Assembly (NCBI RefSeq): GCF_037042905.1
Contig: NW_026974141.1
Coordinates: forward strand, 6,923,001 to 6,987,000
Length of the DNA stretch: 64,000 bases
Source: Lytechinus pictus
Taxonomy: Eukaryota > Echinodermata > Echinoidea > Temnopleuroida > Toxopneustidae
Reading direction: 5' to 3'
Below, piece by piece: positions 33,931 to 44,115 of this stretch. The translations under genes were made by a program, and so were the position numbers. Below the pieces are notes generated by a model, which saw only the letters and a list, made by a program, of their open reading frames with translations, made no database searches and was not told where the DNA came from. Numbering within the stretch: position 1 is the stretch's first letter; each line of letters starts with the position of its first letter.

Positions 33931-34347
33931 TTCATACAGATCGAGCATGCGATCTTAAACACATAGAAGTAATGCCAAGAATTTGTTCACAAATTAAGAA
34001 TCAATTATATTGTAAAGCATTGTTTGAAGTATTAATAATTATATGTTTATTTGTGTACCAAGATAGATGTATTGTGGTATTAAAAAATATATATATATGA
34101 ATTGTATTACAATATAATATAGTGTAAAATGTTAACGTGAGTCTGGGTTTTACATTGGAATTTTGTTTGTGTATTTGAAATTGTTATTAATGCAACTAGA
34201 GATATATGCCAAGTGTACATGCTTTAAGGAAAGTCTACCTCAGCATCAGCCTTCTTTAACTAAAATTACCCCCGCCCCATAAATCTAATTAAATGGATGA
34301 ATAGAGATAGATAAATAAATAAGTGAATGTATAATTGTATAAGTAAA

Positions 34348-34356
34348 TGATGATGA

Positions 34357-34388
<32 letters not shown>

Positions 34389-34980
34389 ATGATGATGATG
34401 ATGATGAAATAAACCTATAAACAATGAAAGAAGGATATTTAAAAAATTCATAAATACCTATATATATAAATTTCTTTCTTTTTTTAGATTTTGGGGGTCA
34501 TGTGACTTGGGAGCTAGTCTCCTTTATGTCATGTATTATGGATTCCGTAAATGGAAACATTTATCATGATTGTGAATAGCTCAGATCTTTAAAAAAAAGT
34601 ACATGAATAATGTATCAATTCTTACGCTGGTTTCCAGATTTGGGGGGGGGGGGCTTGGCATGCCCCTTTAAAAAGGTTCATGCCAAGAAAAAAAAGGAGA
34701 AAAGGAAAGAAAAGAGGGTGAACTATGATAACATTTTGTGGATGTTGTGTCTAAATATTTCACAAAGTTAGATTTTCATATTTAAAATGTCATTGTTTCC
34801 TGTTCACTCTCTTGCAGCTTGTCAGAAATATTGTTCCATGTATGTAATGTTTTACTCTTTTTATATTGTATGATATTGTAATATTTTATTGTTAACATTT
34901 GAACAGGGCTCTCTTGTAAAGCAGTTGTATACTGAAGAGACTACCCTGGGTAAATAAAACAAAATAAATAAATAAATAAT
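34348..34980 (+). repeat. (GAT)n microsatellite and SINE tail
   Basis: (GAT)n with an internal (GGT)n block runs 34348-34407. A SINE tail (AACAGGGCTCTCTTGTAAAGC ... CTACCCTGGGTAAATAAAAC, then AAATA repeats) lies at 34905-34980. Between them, 34640-34820 holds a poly-G run and the TTTCACAAAGTTAGATTTTCAT module shared with 15.8-16.5 kb. Confidence 0.7.
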
Positions 34981-35234
34981 AAATGTAGCATATATTGTCC
35001 CCTCAATATTGTTGACACACAATGCTACTTCTGTGCTATGTTCAAAGTTGTGACCAGATTCCCAAATTGAATGTCTAAAAGAGATCTTTGATTATGGATA
35101 TATCAACATTCACTTTTTAATACTCGAGTTGTTTGTTTTGTTTATTTAGCCTCCCATGATGTTTCTATTATTTCCTGCCTTTTTTCATAAACACATTCAA
35201 TTTGAGAATGGATTCTCCCTTTAAATGCATTGTA

Positions 35235-35800
35235 AAATATTTGAGAAGAATTGAAAAAGAGAAAGAAGGAGAAGGAAGGATATTCAAAGATAAAGGGGGT
35301 AAAGAAAGAGAGAGACCAAGAAAGAAAAAAATAACGGAAGGCAGGAAGGAAAGAAAGAAAGAATAAAAGAAAGAAAGAAAATGAAGAAAGAGGGGGAGAT
35401 TGGAGAAACATTGGAAATAGATACAGAGGAGAGGGGTACGAACTGGTAGAGAAGGGATCGAGGGGAGGGTGGACCCTCGGACTCCTAATGGAACAATGGG
35501 CTCCCGGAATGGGCTTCGCTTTATTCGGCCTTCAATTTAGAAAATGTTATTCACTGTTGTGCATGGGGAGGGCCCGAGGGGGTTGTCTTGGAGGACTCCA
35601 CACTGCCCCAAAGGGTCTTGCATGCATGGCCAAAATAAAAATAGGATTGAATAAGAGAAAGAAAATGGCAATGAGAAGCCAATGGTAAAATATGAAATCA
35701 TTTTCCGAATACCATGTCAAAAAATGTTTAAAATCATATGAAGGTCGTTTGATTAAAATATGTTTGGTTTTTATTTTTTTGCCTCAAGCATTTTGACTCA
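35235..35800. repeat. Polypurine tract and adjoining dispersed module
   Basis: 35235-35420 is almost pure purine (GAAA/GGAA) on the plus strand. 35690-35760 carries the TCAAAAAATGTTTAAAATC version of the dispersed module seen at 16.2-16.5 kb. Apparent ORFs are low-complexity artefacts. Confidence 0.6.
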
Positions 35801-36367
35801 TCCCATATTGACATTAGTTCGCCGGACATGATTATTTTCTCAAATCGTTTTGATGTGTATGGACAGTTACAAAGAGGGAGGGGTGGGGGGAATCTTACAA
35901 CATGAGAGTAAGAACGTACCACCCCCCCCCCCCCTTAGTAAATACATCTCTATATGGATCCACCGTAGTAAGTTATAAACGGTCGCGTGCGTGCCATCCT
36001 ATTTTTTTTGCTCATTGGCGATTGCCAAAATTCCTGATTCGTCGAAACACGCTATACTGTTCATATTAATCTGAATTAAATACTCATGAACATGAATTGG
36101 AATAGTTTAGCGTAAGAAGATTCAACACTGTTAGATTATAGCCGTACCGGTACTATTAGAAACAGGGTCTGTTATTGTAGACCGTTTCAATTGCTGCTGA
36201 AACTTTCGACCATCTCTAGCTCTGCTCTGGGTATACTTGGGGGGAGTGACCCTACGATGAGCTGCGCTGGTGGTTCTGGTGGTAATCTTCAGCTCCTGTC
36301 ATTCTGACGGATTCTTTTGAACCGATCAAGACCAAAGGAAAGCCAAAAAGGTCGGAAATTCCTCAAA

Positions 36368-36425
36368 ATGGCGAATGGAGAAGGAACAAGTTCCGCTCCA
36401 GCGACAAGTGCAGCACCCAGAAGAG
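36368..36425 (+). CDS. TMEM216: TMEM216-like protein, exon 1
   Basis: ATG at 36368 in good context (CAAAATGG) opens 19 codons, MANGEGTSSAPATSAAPRR, ending at donor AGAAGAG|GTAATT in phase 1. A short, Ser/Ala-rich cytosolic N-terminus ending in basic residues and a split Gly matches the layout of vertebrate TMEM216 (short exon ending PRG). No upstream in-frame ATG is present before a stop, so this start is preferred. The link to exon 3 depends on the small exon at 39215. Confidence 0.65.
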
Positions 36426-36650
36426 GTAATTATGTGCGTTATATGTTGAGGTTGAATAAATATAATGATTTAGACATTCTCGATCGCTCTCGCCCGCGCC
36501 CTACATTTGTGACCAACGAGACAGAGCCAGCTTTACCGCCGACATCGTCGGGGCAGTAACTGTCTCCTTCGGCCGGGCTCCAACAGTAGCCTAGGCGACG
36601 CAACGCGGACGCGGACTATCTTTGTTTTGGTCAGTCTCTTATGACCGGGG

Positions 36651-36719
36651 GTTCAAGACTCCATGATGAAGAAGTATATGTCTAAATATTAATAAAACAT
36701 CATCATGGAGTCCTCAAGA
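36651..36719. repeat. Short hairpin element
   Basis: TCAAGACTCCATGATGA and CATCATGGAGTCCTCAAGA are inverse copies around a ~25 bp AT-rich loop, with GCGGAC repeats just outside. It lies in TMEM216 intron 1. Confidence 0.7.
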
Positions 36720-36838
36720 CTAGAGTAGAGTACGCGGACGGGCAACCAGAGTAAATTCTTATTCTGCCTTGAAATCAACGCCTCTTTGGAAACGGGGCGC
36801 CTAAATATTATTAAATAACTGTTCTAGTTCTACAGACT

Positions 36839-37290
36839 ACAGTAGAGGCGCACGGCCAATATTGGAGACTGTCTCCAATGTGGGAGATTATCTCCAATAT
36901 CAGAGACTTTTGTAAAGAATTTGGGTATCCAATATCAGAGACGGTCTCCAGTTTTGGAGTCCAATTTCCTTTGTTTACATTTGCTGCAAAAGGATTAACT
37001 TGGCGGCAAATAAAAATGTGATAAGCAGATTCCTCATGAAAAATTACCCCTTTTCATCGTCTACTTTAAAAATTCACCGTCTACTTTTGTTTTGATAAGG
37101 ATTTTTGGTGTCAATCACACACAAAACAAATGGGCTTCTGACCTCAGTGAGACAAAATTTTGGGTGGAAAAAATCATGCTTTTGTTGGTGTTGTCTCTTT
37201 TGTCCTGTTGCAAAGCAAGTCTCCAAATATGTGGGAGATTGTCTTCCCTATTGGAGAGAGTCTCCCATATTGGCCGTGCGCCTCTACTGT
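36839..37290. mobile_element. MITE with long TIR and nested GGAGAC/GTCTCC palindromes
   Basis: The left terminus ACAGTAGAGGCGCACGGCC is the exact inverse of the right terminus (ends 37290). Both continue into AATATTGGAGAC-type text, so the arms are about 40 bp. Near the left end, GGAGAC and GTCTCC alternate several times about 25-30 bp apart. No ORF of note. Confidence 0.85.
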
Positions 37291-37318
37291 TCTAAAGTTT
37301 AGAACTTTCGTTTAGATT

Positions 37319-37460
37319 AAACGAAAGTGTAATTGTACATTAGGCTGTTTCCGCAGCACCTGTTTTTTGTCTTTTTTTTTTTAATAGATCTAGACAGCCT
37401 GTCTAGATCTATTGATAATAAAAAAACAGGTGCTGTCGAATGTACAATTACACTTTCGTT
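37319..37460. mobile_element. Foldback element, arms over 60 bp
   Basis: AACGAAAGTGTAATTGTACATT (37319) is mirrored at 37439-37460, and CAGCACCTGTTTTTTG mirrors AAAAAACAGGTGCTG. The centre is AATAGATCTAGACAG/CTGTCTAGATCTATT. The whole unit folds into one hairpin with small bulges. It starts 29 bp after the previous MITE. Confidence 0.85.
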
Positions 37461-37659
37461 CAGAACAGAGTTCTAGATCTACGTTGGAATCTAAATAATT
37501 GCAAATTATGCTGTCAGTGTCATTTCACTTTTTTTCAGCATGTTGACTTTTAAACTTGAAGTTTGATCATGAAGAGCAATTGAATTGCAATAACTTTATC
37601 CTTTCTTTTTTTTGTATATACACTGCCCTGGTGAATGGACAGCTCGTGAATCCACGGTT

Positions 37660-38090
37660 CAATCGGGAGGCAACGTGTAGCGCAGTCGCTTAGATCGCAT
37701 GTTTCGCATAAGATCGTAGACGTAGATCTCAACATGAAGGGTTCGAGTCCCGCTCATGCCGAAACTCGTCTTACAAAAAATCTGATGCTGTACTATAGCG
37801 ATGTGTGTAATCGTGCCTCACCACTGTTTCAGTGCAGGTGTGAATGTGGAAACACTCCGTCCATCGGAAAGGACGCAAATGTTGGTCCCGGTTTAGGAGA
37901 GTCACAAACTATGCACGTTAAAAAACTTACACTATTCGTCAAAGAGTGGGGTGCCCACCCAGTGTATTGCACCTGCCGGTCCCGGAGCCAGGGATTGTGC
38001 CCCATTCATGTGCGTATACCGCGTTCAACGATGCAATACTCGCCCCCGAGATTTCTACTTTCCCTGTAAATATATAGCGCTAAATCAAGT
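37660..38090 (+). mobile_element. tRNA-derived SINE, long form
   Basis: The tRNA-like head has A-box-like GTAGCGCAGTCGCTTAGA and B box GGTTCGAGTCCCGCTCATGCC. A ~330-bp body of unique SINE sequence runs to AAATATATAGCGCTAAATC. The 111-codon open frame over it is fortuitous. The head is disrupted, so it is not a working tRNA. Confidence 0.75.
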
Positions 38091-39214
38091 AAATGAGCTA
38101 GAACTTCTTTTCCTACATTTACTAGTATAGAATATCGATTTCATTTCTAAACAAATATTCTTTAAAACAAAAACGAGAAATATATTTTAAGAAGACAGGA
38201 AAAAACTTTCCGATGTTTACATAGCCATCTTGCTTTCTTTCTTAGTCAGCAAAGCTACGAGGCGCTTATAGAGGGCGGCAGACTCTATAAAAATGATCGA
38301 ACAACCAATCAAGTGACAAGGATATATCTAGGTGTCATTTTTCCAACAATCAACAGACTGCGCTGACTCAGCTATTTGCACTGCATGAACTTTTGCATCC
38401 AAATTCTATCAAAGGACATGAGGTGTCATATAATTAAACTTTTTTTTTTCATCATCTCTCACCTCATGAAATATTCTGTCCATTGCACTCATAAACATTT
38501 AATATTTGTATATTGTACAACGCCTACTTAGCTTGTTGTATGCGATCAAATGGGAGGCTGAATGTCAAACATTCATACCGTTGTACAAAAGACGTACCAT
38601 CCAAAATGTACCGTTGCACGGCTTTAGGAGGTGACGTCACAATACGATTTAATTCATTGCGCTCGGTAAAAATGAACAATACGCGTATAAGCCAGCTGGC
38701 TAAATACGCAAGGCTGCCCAAGGTCATGTGCGCTAGTGGGATTTTGCCTTCTGCTTTCGGTATTTTTGCTCCCTTTTCATAGATTACTATAGGGATAAAC
38801 TCTTTGTTTTTTCATATTTTCGCTAACTTCCGAGGCATTGTACAACACAAATAGCGAATATTCTTATTCGTGCAATGGTGCGAGATTTTGCACTCATGCC
38901 TATTCGCTATTTGTATACTATTGGCTTAAGACTTGAGAGACAAAATGTTAATAAAAGATAATTGTTCAAGAGTACTATATTATGTGCACCTATTGATATA
39001 CTTATCACGAATATTCATCATAAATCTTTGTATTTTTGCAAGTAGATCAAAAAGAAAGAAGATCCATGTACATGTTTATTAGTTTAAGGCCTTCCTTCTA
39101 TGCTTACTTTGTAGAACTCAACGCAAATAAGTCATTTTTTGTATCATGGACGCTGTATATATTAACTTATGATTAATAACAAATTATTTGTTTTCTTGTT
39201 TTCTTTCTTTTCAG

Positions 39215-39231
39215 GAAAAACAATTGCTGTT
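39215..39231 (+). CDS. TMEM216: TMEM216-like protein, tentative 17-nt microexon 2
   Basis: A very strong acceptor (TTTTCTTTCTTTTCAG) ends at 39214. Taking donor GTT|GTATCC, the 17 nt accept phase 1 and leave phase 0, exactly bridging exon 1 and exon 3. They encode G-K-T-I-A-V, and the vertebrate protein has GK at this place (PRGKRLSS). A shorter choice, GCT|GTTGTA, also gives phase 0. Without such an exon, exons 1 and 3 are out of frame. cDNA is needed to confirm it. Confidence 0.45.
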
Positions 39232-40020
39232 GTATCCTTCACAATAATGTTATGTGTGCATTTGTGAATTACTTACAATTCATCTTTGATTATTTGTTTA
39301 ATTTATTTTAAACTCTAATAAAAGAACAATGGTGAATCTGTAGAACATGAAACTACCCCCCATTAAGTATGAGCTCTTGATTAATTTTTTATTTATTTTT
39401 TAGTTTTTTTTCAGTCCATGTCCCCCAAATAATGTTACCCCACCAGATAACATTTTGACACTGGATGTAGGGTGCAGCTGACCACAATTTACCGGTAATG
39501 AGCGTAAGTTGGGGAGGGGAGCAGCTGTCTAGTGGTAGGGTGGGCAATGGCACCAGATTTGTGCTGTAGACATGTGTCAAAAAAGTCAATGGTTGAATTT
39601 GCCTCAAATTTTCATTCTATATTTTGAGTGCACAATGTAGTGAAATGTAGCCACATCTTCACATTTTCTGGTAGCCAAATTCTATCAATGTGACATGTTT
39701 CCATGGCAGCTCACAGAGGCTCAAACAGTCTAGGTCAGCATAAAGACTGAAAAATTCCCATTTTCAGCCACTAGCCCACACAGTATAGCCTATGGGGATT
39801 GGCCAAAATGCTGTGCATTTCCAGACACATTTTATGGAGCATTTAAGCCTTATTTTTCACTATTTAGGAAATTTTATGGTAAGTTTTGAGCAATGTTTTT
39901 TACAATAATGCTAATAAAGAATATATTAAGGTAATGTTTTTTTAGTAGAAATGCCATTTCGTTTTTTTCGTTGTCCTATCTAGCTTCGGATGTCTTTCTA
40001 AATCACTCTCAGATCATAAT

Positions 40021-40385
40021 CAGACCTGCCAACCAGTGCGTTTTTGGCGTATTAAGTATGTTTTTGCAATCGTAACTTATTGAGAAAAATCATCTCTATA
40101 TGTCTCTATTTCATAAAACTTACACAAATATGGTTATTAGATCAATGTAATTTTGGGTAACTTTTTTTTTTCAATCATTTTGTTAAAACCAGGGTGAGGT
40201 ATACACATGTTTATTTGTTGTTTTTTCATCTGCAAGAGCAGTGCGCATTTTAGCTTGCATGCAGCTTGAGCGCCGCAATGAGCGAGTGCGCCACGCATTT
40301 TATTATGAAATACACTTTTTTTTGGAAAAATACACTTTTTTTATCACAGAATACACTTTTTCATTCCCAGAGTTTGGCAGGTCTG
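40021..40385. mobile_element. CAGACCTGCCAA element, complete copy
   Basis: TIR CAGACCTGCCAA (40021-40032) and TTGGCAGGTCTG (40374-40385) are perfect. The interior contains ATGTCTCTATTTCATAAAAC and GCAGCTTGAGCGCCGC. A truncated copy with about 90 percent identity lies at 30224-30675. No ORF. Confidence 0.85.
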
Positions 40386-40487
40386 CATAATGCCCATTGC
40401 TCCCATTGAGTTTGATCACATGATGATGGTTGTCCCAATGATGATAAAATAGTGGTGATATTGATATCCTTAACTGTATATTATCAG

Positions 40488-40581
40488 CTTTCTTCCCTTC
40501 CTTTGCAAATACTCTTCTACCTGAATGGATGGTATTTTGCATTTCTTTGGCTATGTGAAGCATTGATGTACATTTACAAAG
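40488..40581 (+). CDS. TMEM216: TMEM216-like protein, exon 3 (first membrane segment)
   Basis: TMEM216 is a four-span protein of the ciliary transition zone (Meckel/Joubert module). Acceptor TATATTATCAG ends at 40487 and donor TACAAAG|GTAAGC starts at 40582. It enters in phase 0 and leaves in phase 1. It encodes LSSLPLQILFYLNGWY and a following hydrophobic run ending EALMYIYKG, matching vertebrate LSSTPLEILFFLNGWY ... FLYKG. The NGWY motif favours TMEM216 over the paralogue TMEM80. Confidence 0.9.
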
Positions 40582-40589
40582 GTAAGCTG

Positions 40590-41035
40590 TCATTTTTTAA
40601 ATCTTTTTTCTTCCTCCTTGTCCTTTTCCTCTTCACTACCTTCTTCTCGTGTTTTTCCTTTTTTCCTCCTTTTCTTCTTTTCTTCTTCTTTTTCCTATTT
40701 ATTCTCTTCTTTTCCTCTTCCTTTTCTCCCCTTCCTCTTGTTCTTCTCCCTGTTCTTCCTCTTCTTCTTCCTCCTCTTTTTCTTCCTCCTCTTTCTCTTC
40801 TTCAATCCTTCTCCCTCATCCACTTTTCCTTTTGACTTCTTCTTATGCTTCCTCCTCCTCTTCTTATGCTTCCTCCTCCTCTTCTTATTCTTCCTCCTCT
40901 TCCTCTTCTGCCTCCTCTTCTCCCTCCTTCTCCTCTTCCTCCTCTTTCTTCTTCTTGATCCTCTTCTTCCTACTTCGCTTTCTCCTCTTTACTTTCATTC
41001 TCTTCCTGTTTTCTTTATTTTTCTTCATTTTACCA
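40590..41035 (+). repeat. 445-bp polypyrimidine (TTC/CTC) tract
   Basis: Nearly uninterrupted pyrimidine on the plus strand, dominated by CTTCTT/CCTCCT, starting 8 bp after the exon 3 donor and ending about 80 bp before exon 4. It could form triplex (H-DNA) structures. The overlapping long frames in all three phases are compositional artefacts. Confidence 0.95.
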
Positions 41036-41118
41036 GTTTGCTGCAGAAATTAAGCAAAAAATAATTATGTTTTTACTGTATGCTTAATAATACCATATTG
41101 ATTGCGTTCTTTCTTAAG

Positions 41119-41211
41119 GTTCAGTGCTGCCATACCCCACGGAAAATCTAGCTGGAGAATGGGTCCTCATCTTCCTCCTGGTTGCCATAGAGTATGTCAG
41201 ACTGTTCTTAG
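41119..41211 (+). CDS. TMEM216: TMEM216-like protein, exon 4 (second membrane segment)
   Basis: Acceptor TTTCTTAAG ends at 41118 and donor CTTAG|GTGAGA starts at 41212. The 93 nt are in phase 1 throughout. It encodes SVLPYPTENLAGEW, a hydrophobic segment, then IEYVRLFLG, against vertebrate VLLPYPTANLV...IEVIRLFFG. The arginine in this last block corresponds to human Arg73, the position changed in Joubert syndrome, and is conserved here. Confidence 0.93.
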
Positions 41212-41514
41212 GTGAGATATTATACCAGTCTACCATTTCACAAAAGAAGACAGAAGTTAATTCCTGCTATTCATTTAAAGGGGAAGTCCACCCCATCAAA
41301 TTTGTATTCAATAAAAATGAGGAAATGAAACATTAACAAGCATAACGCTGAAAATGTAAAGAAAATTCTTTTTTGTTATTGATAATAACCAAAAGTTCCC
41401 TGATGTAGTGCAAGGTGTAAATGTGCCATTCATTTCAAATGTGTAATGAACTAGAAATTCTACTTCTTGTTCATTGATGTGTGACCCAACAGCATCTGGT
41501 CTATTCGTACCTTA

Positions 41515-41874
41515 GACCCTCTGTTACACTGGAATTCCTTAGTAGTCTTGGGGCGCCCCGAGACTAGTCTCGGGCAGGTTTCTTATCCGATGTGAACGCA
41601 CAAACCTACCCGAAGACCCTTTCTGATCAAACCTATCTTGGGGCGCCCCGAGACTGCTTTGGATTTGATGTTAACGTAAAGCTGCCCAAGACTGGTCAGA
41701 GACAGGTTCGTTATATGCGCTACATCTGGAACGATTATCCAAACAACAAACACAGCGCGTGCTTGGCGCCCTGCCAAACCTATCTTGGACACCTTTGGTA
41801 AGTCGGTGTAAACGCACAGAAAGCTGTCTCGGGGCGCCCCGAGACTCATTACCACTCCGGTGTAATAGGGGGTC
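41515..41874. mobile_element. MITE with GGGGCGCCCC palindromes
   Basis: The terminal GACCCTCTGTTACACTGGA (41515) is the inverse of TCCGGTGTAATAGGGGGTC (ends 41874) with three mismatches. Inside, the 16-bp block CTTGGGGCGCCCCGAG (or CTCGG..) occurs three times (about 41547, 41637, 41828). A related GTCTCGGGAACCCCGAGAC lies just outside at about 41906. No credible ORF. Confidence 0.8.
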
Positions 41875-42118
41875 AAAAATTTATGTCAACTTTTTGGAAA
41901 CCAGTCTCGGGAACCCCGAGACTGGTCTTGGGTAGGAAATCTGATGTAACAGATGTCTCAGCTAGTGCTAGTCTGTTCGCATCGGCTTTTCAACTGCATT
42001 CTCAATCTCTTCCATTTCGAGAAGAAATCATTTTAAAACTTGCGGCATGTACTTGTTTATCTTTCTTATACTTCTTTTGTATTGTATTGTATGAATTATA
42101 CAATAATATTTCATTTTT

Positions 42119-42800
42119 GTCTCACCTGCGTAGCGGAGCGAGACATAGGTATCACTATTTCCGGTGTCAGCGTCGTCAACAATTGTGTTGTACACCCAAT
42201 AACTTTCTATAGCTTCGAGGTGGGATCACCAAATTCATACCAGAGGTCCATCTCCTGAAGGCACAGGCCAAGTTCGAATATGAGTCGAATTTGAATAAGG
42301 TCAAAGGTCAATGAACTTTCCATGACTGGCACTGTGCTGTGCTGTACACACAATAACTTTCTATATCTTCGAGTTAGGATTGCCAAATTCATACAAGAGG
42401 TCCATCTTTTGAAGGTGCAGGTCAAGTTCAAATGTGAGTTGAATTTGATTAAGGTCAAAGGTCAATAAACTTTCCATGACTGGCACTGTGCTGTGTTGTA
42501 CACATAATAACTTTTTATATCTTCGAGGTAGGATTGCCAAATTCATACAAGAGGTCCATCTCTTGAAGGTGCAGGTCAAGTTCGAATGTGAGTTGAATTT
42601 GATTAAGGTCAAAGGTCAATGAACTTTCCATGACTGGCACTGTGCTGTGTTGTACACACAATAACTTCTATAGCTTCGAGGTGGGAAAGCCAAACTCGTA
42701 ACAGAGGTCCATCTAAGTCATATAGCATACATGTAGTTTTGACATGCAGTCTCTTCATGACTGCAATATGCAGGCAAGACAACGCTTGGCGTTTGCCTTG
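42119..42800 (+). mobile_element. Stem-loop/minisatellite element, copy 3 (154-bp units with DR1 sites)
   Basis: After TTTTT comes a stem-loop (GTCTC 42119 pairing with GAGAC 42140) and a GTC-rich stretch (GTGTCAGCGTCGTCAACA). About 3.5 near-identical 154-bp tandem units follow, each with ATAACTTTCTATATCTTCGAGG and a perfect AGGTCA-A-AGGTCA (42298, 42452, 42606). The right end is a hairpin, AGGCAA (42772) with TTGCCT (42793). The terminal modules match the inverse of those at 3150-4165. It lies in TMEM216 intron 4. Confidence 0.75.
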
Positions 42801-43509
42801 TTTGCAGATTTAAGTGGGTTACCACAATGGCATTTCAACATGTTCAGGGAGGAAACGAACTTTGTTTTGCATTATAATAAAGGGAAAATTATAATATTTC
42901 ATGTAAGAAAATAAAGTACAAAAGAAATAGTAAGTGAATGACATCATCAGGCCTTCCTCCTCCCCCCCCCCCCAATTTATATATTGATCATAACGTGCAA
43001 AGGTTAAGATCTCAAAGCTTATTCAACATCTGATTTTGATGTATATTTCTCCATTAATCTTTAAATTGATTTATTCTCTTTTTATTAAAAACTAATTATC
43101 TTTGGACTTGCCTATTAAGGATAATTAAGGATAATTTCTGAAAATAAATGACAATAAAAATAAATTATGATGAGATTCTTTTGATTTTTTTTGCAACAAT
43201 GGGATTCACACAAAACACCTTTTCTAAGGGGTTTTTATGACCCTAGGCAAATTTTCTACATATGTGATAATTCATCAATGCAGTGTCCATCATGTTCAAA
43301 GCAACACAAACAGCAACATAATGATACCCTTTTAACCAATCACTGTTTGGCTTAATATTCTTTATCCAATGAAGGAAATTTGTCTGTGTCTTCTTTTGTT
43401 TGTTTGATTTCATTTTCAAAAGAACTTTAACAGATGCATGTATGCTGTGAAATATGTTCAACCAATCGGATCCCCTTTTCATTCACTTTCAATCTTCATT
43501 CTTTTATAG

Positions 43510-43711
43510 GAAAGAAAGGAAACCTGACGGAGAAAGTCGTCCATCTTGCCGTATCCTTGGCATTGTCTGTAGCTACCCTGTTTGGCGCCCTCTATCTCAT
43601 CTTGTGGCAGACATACGTGTTACGAGCAGAGTTAATCCTCAATGCAGTTCTTCTGTGTTTTCTTGGTCTAGAGCTGGTCTTTAGTATCATTGCTGTCATC
43701 ACATTTGCAAG
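43510..43711 (+). CDS. TMEM216: TMEM216-like protein, exon 5 (third and fourth membrane segments)
   Basis: Acceptor TTCTTTTATAG ends at 43509 and donor TTGCAAG|GTAAGA starts at 43712. It enters in phase 1 and leaves in phase 2. It encodes KKGNLTEKVV, a long hydrophobic segment ending LILWQTYVLRAELILN, then AVLLCFLGLELVFS, against vertebrate TKGNL... LLLQTYVLRLEVIMNGILLFFCGSELL. The GNLTE start is also seen in TMEM80, so the paralogue call rests mainly on NGWY, LPYPT and QTYVLR. Two membrane spans are clear. Confidence 0.93.
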
Positions 43712-43963
43712 GTAAGACAACATTTATTTAAGGAGGCTTTGTGTTTTCTCCAAAATTACAATCAATTGCTATTTTTAAAGCAATGATTGTGATCGGTTGA
43801 CGCTCGTTCAGTCTTTTGAGCAAAATGTCCAAGCAATAAAGATCTTTATCAACCAATATTTGTAATATAAGTAATCCCTCTTGTATCACAAAGCCCTGTT
43901 CCAGGTTTTTACAAAGAATTGTGGTTGATCAAAATCATACACCGAGTGGTTTTAACCTGCTTA

Positions 43964-44115
43964 TACCTCGGTGACATTTGCTCTACGGCGGCGGTACGGC
44001 AAGTCGAAAAGAGCCATTATTGGCATTTTTTCTACCAGCTACATATAGGTGGTTTGAATAAAAATGAATAAAACGGCTGTTTTCGACTCGCCGTAGAGCA
44101 AATGTGACCGAGGTA
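43964..44115. mobile_element. Small MITE, TIR about 30 bp
   Basis: TACCTCGGTGACATTTGCTCTACGGCGG at the left and its near-exact inverse ending at 44115 flank about 90 bp. The arms continue as AGTCGAAAA/TTTTCGACT after a short bulge. It lies in TMEM216 intron 5. Confidence 0.85.

Noticed and set aside
36317-36367. Upstream extension of TMEM216 exon 1
   Set aside because: The frame is open but begins at a TTG; the first ATG in good context is 36368.
37734-38069. 111-codon frame with several cysteines
   Set aside because: It lies wholly inside a SINE body, begins within the B-box region, and has no gene context.
40452-41064. Overlapping frames rich in Ser/Phe/Leu over the pyrimidine tract
   Set aside because: All three phases are open because the tract lacks purines. 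Only the first 94 nt (40488-40581) with splice sites is coding.
43434-43509. Coding extension upstream of TMEM216 exon 5
   Set aside because: The frame is open but precedes a good acceptor (CTTTTATAG). Phase and homology start at 43510.
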